Shown in pieces: positions 1 through 4,484 of a stretch of DNA of 5,043 nt. Positions within the stretch are counted from its first letter, which is position 1. Every line of letters begins with the position of its first letter. Source of the stretch: Sulfurimonas sp. (GTDB taxonomy: Bacteria > Campylobacterota > Campylobacteria > Campylobacterales > Sulfurimonadaceae). Under the pieces are notes generated by a model. It ran no database searches. It was not told the origin of the DNA and saw nothing but the letters and a program-made list of their open reading frames with translations. Both the position numbers and the translations under genes were made by a program. The stretch is from assembly GCA_021157665.1 (NCBI GenBank), contig JAGGWE010000197.1, forward strand, positions 1 to 5,043. The letters run 5' to 3'.

Positions 1-39
1 CAGCAACAAAGTGCACTCTCCCTTTTTGGGGCAAAATAA
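1..39 (+). CDS. C-terminal tail of an upstream gene (partial)
   Basis: The first frame is open from base 1 and reads QQQSALSLFGAK, then TAA at 37-39. The next gene's ATG follows at 40 with no gap and in the same frame. The abutting stop/start suggests co-transcription and translational coupling with the PDZ gene. Twelve residues are too few to name the product. The call as a real coding end rests on the TAA|ATG junction and the absence of any other plausible leader for the PDZ gene. Confidence 0.5.
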   Translation, partial: QQQSALSLFGAK

Positions 40-1023
40 ATGTTAAGAGTTTTTATAACTCTTAATTTTCTTCTTTTAAATTTGTTGGCATGTGAGGGTG
101 GTTACACTTCATGTATCAATAAAGTAAAACACTCAAAATCAATCAAAAATCAAACAATACAAGTTCCAATATCAAAGTATAAAAGATTACTCTTTTCTCG
201 AACAAAGCCACATGCCAAGATACTTAAACATGACCCTTTTCTTTCTCTTTATATTATAGAAGACAAAAAAGGTTTTAAGTACCCTTTTAAGATAAATATG
301 AGATATCCATCAGGAATAGCTGCAGTAAATAAAACTCAGGCTAAAGAGGGTAAAATTATTAATCGACAGATTGGAATAAATCAGTTTGCATCTTTTAATA
401 CTAAGGTAAAAACACCTGCAATTTTAACAAATAGTTGTTGTTCTCTTGAAGGTTTTGTAACCTCTCGTGGTATTATAGAAAAAGCATATATAAAAAGGTT
501 TATATCACAAAAAGATATTAGATATTCAGATATAGGGATAAGAGTAAAAGACACAGATAAAGGTATCAAAGTAATTTCGTATGACCCTTTTATGAAAAAT
601 AATCCATTTAAAAAAGGTGATTATATTTTATCTATGGATGGAAAAAAGATTAAATATAGTTCAACTTTAATGCAGAAAATACTTTTTGCAAAGATAGGTT
701 CAATGCATAATGTAAAAGTAAAAAGAGATAATAAAACTATAAATATAAAGGTTAAAAGTCAAAAAAGACTAAGTGGTGGATATAAAATTGAAACATATTT
801 AGAGCAGTATGGTTTGACTTTTGATAAAAATTTATATCTGATAAAAATAGATAAAAGTAAAAAGAATTATGGTTTAAAACTTGGGGATAAATTACTTCAG
901 GCAAATTCCAGAGATGTTAAAAATCAAAATGATGTTATGAAGTATATTTCAGATTTTAAGTTTCACGCTACACTCCTTTTTGAGCGTAACGCTAGTTTTC
1001 AATTTTTTGTAAATATGAATTAG
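40..1023 (+). CDS. Exported tandem-PDZ-domain protein
   Basis: A 327-residue protein. Residues 1-18 (MLR then a run of Leu/Phe/Ile to LLAC) form a hydrophobic export signal. The LLAC ending at C18 resembles a lipobox, so a lipoprotein is possible, otherwise a secreted or periplasmic protein. Residues about 25-160 are a basic region of no fold I recognise, with an NSCC motif (C133, C134) before a Gly-rich turn. Two PDZ-like units follow. One is at about 165-240, with the pattern 'GIRV...GIKVIS...PFKKGDYILSMDGKKI'. The other is at about 258-327, with 'GL...LYLIKID...GLKLGDKLLQANSRDV'. Both show the usual 'G-x-KxGDxIL' step after a beta strand. No HtrA or S41 protease catalytic motif is evident, so it is more likely a binding or scaffold protein than an enzyme. 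The start at ATG 40 is fixed by the in-frame TAA just before it. The stop overlaps the convergent moeA stop by 4 bp. I recall similar Campylobacterota PDZ proteins of unknown function, but the exact family is not proven here. Confidence 0.85.
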   Translation: MLRVFITLNFLLLNLLACEGGYTSCINKVKHSKSIKNQTIQVPISKYKRLLFSRTKPHAKILKHDPFLSLYIIEDKKGFKYPFKINMRYPSGIAAVNKTQAKEGKIINRQIGINQFASFNTKVKTPAILTNSCCSLEGFVTSRGIIEKAYIKRFISQKDIRYSDIGIRVKDTDKGIKVISYDPFMKNNPFKKGDYILSMDGKKIKYSSTLMQKILFAKIGSMHNVKVKRDNKTINIKVKSQKRLSGGYKIETYLEQYGLTFDKNLYLIKIDKSKKNYGLKLGDKLLQANSRDVKNQNDVMKYISDFKFHATLLFERNASFQFFVNMN

Positions 1024-2231
1024 AAATTTTCTAAAAGAATTACATTTACAAAAGTACCCTCTTCAAGGTTATTATCATCTTCACTTGTTATCATTAAGGC
1101 ACTATTATTTAGCATATTAGTTAATATTGCAGAACTACCAACCTTTTTACCATCAAAATTTACAAAGTATTCACCATCTTCTATTGTAATATTACAGGCA
1201 GTAAATTCTGTAAAACGACTTCTTTTTGTAAAATTTTCACTTAGTTTTGCTTCAACAGTTCTATATGCAATCTCTTTACCTAGCATTTTTGAAATAAGAG
1301 GAAGAGCATAAAGGATAGAAGTTACAGTTGATGAATATGCAAATCCAGGAAGGGCTAAGACAAATTTATCTTCTCTTTGAGCTACCATAATATGGCGACC
1401 TGGTTTAATGCCAACACCTTTAAAAATGACTTCTGCACCAAGACGAGGAACTATATCTTTTACAAAGTCATAATCACCAACACTAACTCCACCTGTACTC
1501 ACAAGTATATCAGCAGATGCAAGAGCATTTTCAAAGGTTTGCATAATGGAATCTCTGTCATCTCCAACAGTTCCAAGTTGAATTACTTCTGCACCAGCTG
1601 ACTCAAATAAAGCAGCTAAGGTATAATTATTTGAACTTCTAATTTGTGCTGGATTATCACTCTCTTGACCAAGATCTAAAATCTCACTACCAGTTGCTAT
1701 AACTGCCACACGAGGTTTAATTGCCACATTTATCATAACTCTATTTAAACCAGCCATAACACCAATTTCAGTAAAACTAATCTTGGTACCTTTTTTGATT
1801 AATACATCACCTTTCTTATATCCCTCACCAATAGGACGAACAGATGAACCAAGAGGAACTTTCTCTTCTATAGTAATTTTTTCATCTTGATTATTTACAT
1901 TTTCTATTTGAATAAGTGTATCTGCACCTTCTGGCATTTTAGAACCAGTAAATGTTTTAATACATGTTCCATTAGTAATTAATCTTCTTTCATCATGTCC
2001 AGCAGGGTTATCGCCTAAGATAGTAATAGAATCTAAATCTAAATCAGCATGAATAACAGCATATCCATCCATAGATGCAGTAGGAAATTTTGGGTCATTC
2101 TCTTTTGCAACAATATCTTTTGCTAAAACTCTACCTAAAGCTGAACTAAGGGGAATATTTTCGTTTCTATTTGAATTTACTTCTAATAAATTCAACATAT
2201 TTTGACTTGTTTCATATGATAAAAAGTTCAC
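1020..2231 (-). CDS. moeA: MoeA, molybdopterin molybdenumtransferase
   Basis: A 403-residue cytoplasmic enzyme for the last step of molybdenum cofactor synthesis. By family knowledge it inserts molybdate into adenylylated molybdopterin. The full MoeA layout is visible: an N-terminal segment with SMDGYA (residues 53-58), TGSKMPEGADT (95-105), then the MogA-like domain with TGSEI (180-184), STGGVSVGDYDFV (245-257), GIKPGR (274-279) and a LPGFAYS loop (294-300), and a C-terminal beta domain from about 325. The length is typical. The loop is usually LPGNPVS in the enterobacterial type; the F-A-Y here departs from that. The start is GTG at 2231-2229, supported by an AGGAG ribosome site 7 nt upstream. 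The GTG overlaps the moaE stop as TAGTG, so the two are translationally coupled. It is the last gene of the moaD-moaE-moeA operon. Its stop overlaps the convergent PDZ gene's stop by 4 bp, leaving no intergenic terminator. A later ATG at codon 12 is possible but would remove conserved N-terminal residues. Confidence 0.96.
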   Translation of the reverse strand: MNFLSYETSQNMLNLLEVNSNRNENIPLSSALGRVLAKDIVAKENDPKFPTASMDGYAVIHADLDLDSITILGDNPAGHDERRLITNGTCIKTFTGSKMPEGADTLIQIENVNNQDEKITIEEKVPLGSSVRPIGEGYKKGDVLIKKGTKISFTEIGVMAGLNRVMINVAIKPRVAVIATGSEILDLGQESDNPAQIRSSNNYTLAALFESAGAEVIQLGTVGDDRDSIMQTFENALASADILVSTGGVSVGDYDFVKDIVPRLGAEVIFKGVGIKPGRHIMVAQREDKFVLALPGFAYSSTVTSILYALPLISKMLGKEIAYRTVEAKLSENFTKRSRFTEFTACNITIEDGEYFVNFDGKKVGSSAILTNMLNNSALMITSEDDNNLEEGTFVNVILLENF

Positions 2232-2674
2232 TATTTAACTCCTAAAATACCACTACCCTTAATCGCAGTAGAGCGATCAAGTGCATAGACTCTTTTTCCG
2301 TTTATAAGGTCATATTTCCATATAGGTGCTGAGGCTTTAAAATCCTCAACAAATTCATCTATAAATTCTAATGCAACTCTTCTTTTTGGTGAAAAAACAC
2401 AAGAGATATAAGACGATTCATGAAGTAAAACATCACCACGAGCATGTGCCATTTTTATAATTGCACCTTTTGCTTTTGCTTTTGCTTGCCAGACATTAAA
2501 CCAGTTTTCTAAGATAGGTTCATAAATATCAAAACTAAGTCCGTCAATCCCATTCTCATCTCTTACTGTTCCAACAAAAGGAATATATGCACCATAGTTA
2601 CTTGTAGATTCTTCTTTATACCAGTCTTTTAAAATTTTAGGTACATCTAAGGCACCATCATAAATATTTAACAT
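2231..2674 (-). CDS. moaE: MoaE, molybdopterin synthase catalytic (large) subunit
   Basis: A 147-residue protein, close to the ~150 of the E. coli enzyme. By family knowledge MoaE binds cyclic pyranopterin monophosphate (cPMP) and takes sulfur from the MoaD thiocarboxylate to form the dithiolene of molybdopterin. Visible landmarks are the early GTVRD block (residues 35-39), the HARGDVLLHE segment (77-86, matching the HRxGxLxxGE block of other MoaEs), Arg in SPKRR (95-99) and the APIWKYD block (116-122). K120 of that block matches the conserved active-site lysine; the next residue is Tyr rather than the Lys or Arg common elsewhere. The start is ATG 2674-2672, 3 nt after the moaD stop (TGA TAG ATG on the minus strand). 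Its upstream signal is only a weak GGTGG, consistent with coupling to moaD. Its TAG stop shares one base with the moeA GTG. Confidence 0.95.
   Translation of the reverse strand: MLNIYDGALDVPKILKDWYKEESTSNYGAYIPFVGTVRDENGIDGLSFDIYEPILENWFNVWQAKAKAKGAIIKMAHARGDVLLHESSYISCVFSPKRRVALEFIDEFVEDFKASAPIWKYDLINGKRVYALDRSTAIKGSGILGVK
2239..2243 (-). promoter_or_regulatory. Ribosome binding site for moeA (decides GTG start)
   Basis: AGGAG on the minus strand, inside the last codons of moaE, lies 7 nt before GTG 2231-2229. No ATG has comparable spacing, which supports the GTG start and coupling through the TAGTG overlap. Confidence 0.75.
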
Positions 2675-2677
2675 CTA

Positions 2678-2899
2678 TCATCCACCACAAACAGGAGGGA
2701 GCATAGAAATCTTATCTCCATTTTTTAGTTCCATATCAAGGGATATTACAATTGTGTCATTAACAGCTACTGCAGAATTTTCTAACCATTCTGTCATCTC
2801 TGGTATTTCTTGTAGTATTTTAGCTAATTCTTTTAGATTGGTAATCTCTATTTCAAGGGCATTTTTTTGTATCGGTCCCAAAAACTCTACTCTAATCAT
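2678..2899 (-). CDS. moaD: MoaD, molybdopterin synthase sulfur-carrier subunit
   Basis: A 73-residue ubiquitin-like (beta-grasp) protein. It ends in PPVCGG, the C-terminal Gly-Gly that in this family is adenylated and converted to a thiocarboxylate, then inserted into the MoaE active site. Other family features are the opening beta strand IRVEFLGPIQ, the VAVND segment (residues 44-48) and the KNGDKISMLPPV run before the tail (59-71). The length is normal for MoaD. ThiS also ends in GG, but the FLGPIQ start, the PPVxGG end and the adjacent moaE and moeA favour MoaD. The start is ATG 2899-2897, with a good AAGGAG site 8 nt upstream. It is the first gene of the operon, and only 3 nt separate its stop from the moaE start. 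Confidence 0.95.
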   Translation of the reverse strand: MIRVEFLGPIQKNALEIEITNLKELAKILQEIPEMTEWLENSAVAVNDTIVISLDMELKNGDKISMLPPVCGG

Positions 2900-2934
2900 A
2901 AAGCAGTCTCCTTCTAAGTCTGTATGTTATTGCG

Positions 2935-2940
2935 ATTATA
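2935..2940 (-). promoter_or_regulatory. Putative -10 box of the moaD-moaE-moeA operon
   Basis: The minus strand reads GATATAATCG, giving a perfect TATAAT about 35 nt before the moaD ATG, so transcription would begin near 2928. No good -35 is seen at 16-18 bp spacing (GACTTA is the nearest). Weak -35 elements are common in Campylobacterota. The position, facing the first gene of the operon, makes it the best promoter candidate. Confidence 0.5.
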
Positions 2941-2944
2941 TCTC

Positions 2945-2978
2945 TTCTAATCACAATAAGTCATTAATGAGATTAGAA
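2945..2978. repeat. Nested inverted repeats upstream of the moaD promoter
   Basis: TTCTAATC (2945-2952) and GATTAGAA (2971-2978) are perfect 8-bp inverted arms around an 18-nt spacer. The spacer contains a second perfect palindrome, TCATTAATGA (2961-2970). The whole element sits just upstream of the TATAAT box, covering the -35 region, where an operator would lie. It does not match the ModE operator pattern I know. In DNA this AT-rich, such arms can occur by chance. Confidence 0.3.
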
Positions 2979-3005
2979 AAATTGTAAATTCTTTTTATTA
3001 TTTGA

Positions 3006-3025
3006 TGGTGAGGAGAGGACTTGAA
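3006..3025 (-). other. tRNA 3'-end remnant, probable attachment-site scar
   Basis: The minus strand reads TTCAAGTCCTCTCCTCACCA. It fits tRNA positions 54-73: T-loop TTCAAGT followed by C61 (the TTCRANNC rule), T-stem 3' strand CCTCT, acceptor 3' strand CCTCACC and discriminator A. All spacings are correct for a tRNA. The rest is missing: no partner T-stem strand AGAGG, anticodon arm or 5' acceptor GGTGAGG lies at higher coordinates. The acceptor sequence resembles that of tRNA-Ser species, but identity is uncertain. Tyrosine-recombinase islands that integrate in tRNA genes duplicate exactly this 3' segment, leaving it at the far end. With this orientation the island lies to the right, where the IS remnant and accessory genes are found. 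Confidence 0.6.
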
Positions 3026-3060
3026 TGTAACTTATTTAATCTTTATAGCTCAATATTTAT

Positions 3061-3279
3061 GGTAATTACTAGGATAATGCTGTTTCTGAGAGTTTTTTTA
3101 ACTCTTTAAAAACTGAACTTACAAATCATGAAGAGTTTGAAATTAAAGTTCAAGTTAATGAAAAAATATTTGAATATATTGAAGTTTTTTATAATCGTCA
3201 GAGAATGCATTCAAGTAATAATTATTTATTACCAACTGAGTTTAAAGAAAAAATGTTACTAGAGGAAATAGTCGTTTAG
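3061..3279 (+). pseudogene. IS3-family transposase (OrfB) C-terminal fragment
   Basis: The frame reads GNY, stop, then DNAVSESFFNSLKTE and on to a natural TAG at 3277-3279. The signature of IS3 transposases, 'GNCxDNAxxESFFxxLKxE', is clear, and E at 3088-3090 is the last catalytic Glu of the DDE triad. The typical tail also follows: FEYIEVFYNRQRMHS and the YLLPTEF motif. The in-frame TAG at 3070-3072 probably replaces a Trp or Tyr codon. No start codon and none of the integrase core's first two Asp motifs remain. It is a dead fragment of roughly the last 70 residues of a protein normally near 280. Confidence 0.88.
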
Positions 3280-3290
3280 AATATTATATT

Positions 3291-3313
3291 CTTTGTGTGA
3301 TATAGGGTTGACA
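3291..3313 (-). repeat. Right terminal inverted repeat of the IS3 remnant
   Basis: Read inward on the minus strand it begins TGTCAACCCTATATCACAC, starting with TG as IS3-family ends do. It lies 11 nt after the transposase stop. The partner left repeat is not in the window, so the inner limit is an estimate. The outer limit at 3313 agrees with the point where the orphan gene fragment resumes. Confidence 0.55.
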
Positions 3314-3525
3314 TATCAACTTGGGGTGTCAATGATAAACAGTGTCATAACATTACTACTATTTATCAAAAAGATAATGATTTAAATTCACAAAAACATT
3401 GTTGGCTTTTGTACTGCTTGTATGACCACTATGATTTTAGTTGGGATAAGATTTTTTCTATTGATAATGTATACTTTGATATTAGAGTTTTATATCAATA
3501 TAAAACAGACTTTATTTGTAATTAA
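3314..3525 (+). pseudogene. Orphan C-terminal fragment of an unknown gene, cut by the IS
   Basis: The frame is open from the IS end to TAA at 3523-3525, about 70 codons. It reads STWGVNDKQCHNITTIYQKD, then a core with HCWLLYCLYDHYDFSWDKI and a tail VYFDIRVLYQYKTDFICN. The aromatic-rich, regular composition (WLLY..LYDHY, W at 'SWDKI') looks like real protein. There is no ATG or GTG in frame; the only start-like codon is a late TTG at 3409. The frame begins exactly where the IS ends, which indicates a gene whose 5' part was removed by IS insertion and later deletion. I do not recognise the family. Its end lies 36 nt before the WYL regulator, so the original gene may have belonged to the same island. 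Confidence 0.55.
3487..3506. promoter_or_regulatory. Perfect inverted repeat upstream of the WYL gene, candidate operator
   Basis: GTTTTATAT-CA-ATATAAAAC has 9-bp perfect arms around a 2-bp centre. It lies 55 bp before the WYL ATG and just upstream of a TACAAT box. Dimeric WYL repressors are known to bind palindromes in their own promoters, so this could be an autoregulatory site. It overlaps the end of the orphan fragment's frame. AT-rich DNA produces such arms by chance at a meaningful rate, so position is the main support. Confidence 0.35.
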
Positions 3526-3530
3526 CTAGA

Positions 3531-3536
3531 TACAAT
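3531..3536 (+). promoter_or_regulatory. Putative -10 box for the WYL-nuclease operon
   Basis: TACAAT lies 25 bp before the WYL ATG, in the only short gap between the orphan fragment and the regulator. No convincing -35 is present at standard spacing. A ribosome site AAAGGTG (3551-3557) follows, 4 nt from the ATG, which is rather close. Confidence 0.35.
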
Positions 3537-3561
3537 ATGTTAAATATATCAAAGGTGCGTA

Positions 3562-4482
3562 ATGGCTTATAAGCATAATTATGACAAAATTTTAACAAGA
3601 CTTACAAACATTTTAGCAAGATTAAATGATGGAGAGGCTCTGTCTGTCAAAGAACTAGCAGAAGAGTTTAATGTAAGTAGCAAAACTCTCCAAAGAGATT
3701 TCAACGAGCGACTAAGTGCATTTCCAATCTACCAAGATAAACGAAAATGGAAAATGCAAGATGGCTTTAAAGTAGAAAAAACAAAATCCATTGAAGAACA
3801 GCTCGTTTTAGACATAATGGAAAAAATGACTGAAAGCATAGGTGGCAAATTTGCTACCACTTCACATAAGCTACTATCTAAAATTAAAAATGAAGACTTT
3901 AATCCTATCTATACAAAACTTAATATTGAAGACATTAGTGATAGATTTGATGATATACAACTCATAGAAAAAGCTATCAAAAATAAAACTGAATTAGAAT
4001 GCAGTTATGAGAATGATAGAGAAGGAATTTTTAGAGCAACCATACAACCTCTTAAAATTGTCAATTATGAAGGCTTTTGGTATTTAGTTGCATTTAGAGA
4101 TGCTTATGTTCAAAAATACTATATCAAAACTCTCTCAAATATACAAACAACTGTTAAAACTTTTACAGTAGATGAAGATATAGAAGAGTTATTAGAGAAC
4201 TCTATAAATATATGGTTCAAGTCAGATATTGAACCTTTTGAAGTAAAAATATATGCTGACAAAGTTGCTACAAAGTATTTTAAAAGAAGGGCATTACCAA
4301 CTCAAATAATAGAAACACTTAGTCAAGATGGCACTATGGAATTTGTTGTTACAATAACTGATGAGATGGAGATAATACCGATAATAAAATATTGGATTCC
4401 ACATTTGAGAGTTATTGAACCTATGTGGATTAGCGAAATGATTGATGAGGATTTGGAAAGTTATTTAAATAAGGGGATTTGA
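3562..4482 (+). CDS. WYL-domain helix-turn-helix transcription regulator
   Basis: A 306-residue cytoplasmic DNA-binding protein with the standard three-part build. Residues about 7-65 are a winged helix-turn-helix, with 'LSVKELAEEFNVSSKTLQRDFN' (27-48) as the HTH and a basic wing after it. Residues about 75-130 are a linker. Residues about 143-195 are the WYL domain, with the strand 'ATIQPLKIVNYEGFWYLVAF' at 159-178 and W173-Y174-L175 giving the family name. Residues about 222-304 are the C-terminal WCX-type extension. WYL domains are thought to sense nucleotides or nucleic acid. Members such as BrxR and CapW control BREX and CBASS defence loci; others control unrelated genes. The start at ATG 3562 has an AGGTG site close upstream. 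The next gene begins 2 nt after the TGA, so the two are almost certainly one transcript and the regulator likely controls the nuclease-like gene. Its own target is not shown by sequence. Confidence 0.9.
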   Translation: MAYKHNYDKILTRLTNILARLNDGEALSVKELAEEFNVSSKTLQRDFNERLSAFPIYQDKRKWKMQDGFKVEKTKSIEEQLVLDIMEKMTESIGGKFATTSHKLLSKIKNEDFNPIYTKLNIEDISDRFDDIQLIEKAIKNKTELECSYENDREGIFRATIQPLKIVNYEGFWYLVAFRDAYVQKYYIKTLSNIQTTVKTFTVDEDIEELLENSINIWFKSDIEPFEVKIYADKVATKYFKRRALPTQIIETLSQDGTMEFVVTITDEMEIIPIIKYWIPHLRVIEPMWISEMIDEDLESYLNKGI

Positions 4483-4484
4483 AA

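Larger units (their letters stand above)
3047..3313 (+). mobile_element. Decayed IS3-family element, right-end remnant
   Basis: Only the right end of an insertion sequence remains: the C-terminal part of an IS3-type transposase, then a short AT-rich tail ending ...GATATAGGGTTGACA at 3313. The terminal CA fits the TG...CA ends of the IS3 family. The left end, the first ORF and most of the transposase are absent. No matching TGTCAACCC end is seen to the left, so the element was deleted from its left side. The left boundary is approximate: bases 3047-3058 (Ser-Ser-Ile-Phe in another frame) may be the residue of the motif before GN, which implies a small indel near 3059. Confidence 0.75.

Noticed and set aside
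381..569. 62-codon minus-strand open frame
   Set aside because: It lies wholly inside the PDZ gene on the other strand, with no ribosome site or protein-like motif. It is a shadow frame.
1377..1601. 74-codon plus-strand open frame
   Set aside because: It is antisense to the conserved MogA-like domain of moeA, and its composition is unlike a real protein.
2945..2978. Inverted repeat as a Rho-independent terminator
   Set aside because: The arms are AT-rich with an 18-nt loop and no adjoining T-run. No plus-strand gene ends before it, and it lies upstream of the moaD promoter.
2754..2987. 77-codon plus-strand open frame over moaD and its upstream region
   Set aside because: It is antisense to moaD, which is certain, and has no recognisable motif or upstream signal.
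3007..3100. A complete tRNA gene on the minus strand
   Set aside because: Only positions 54-73 are present. The 5' acceptor, D-arm, anticodon arm and T-stem 5' strand are absent to the right.
3005..3106. Short ATG frame (about 33 codons) across the tRNA scar and the IS edge
   Set aside because: It spans two unrelated remnants and runs out of frame with the transposase. It is fortuitous.
3308..3336. TTGACA as a -35 box of a promoter reading out of the IS
   Set aside because: The hexamer is the IS terminal sequence, and the partner -10 at 17 bp (AATGAT) is poor. Outward promoters are known for some IS, but here it would read into a dead fragment.
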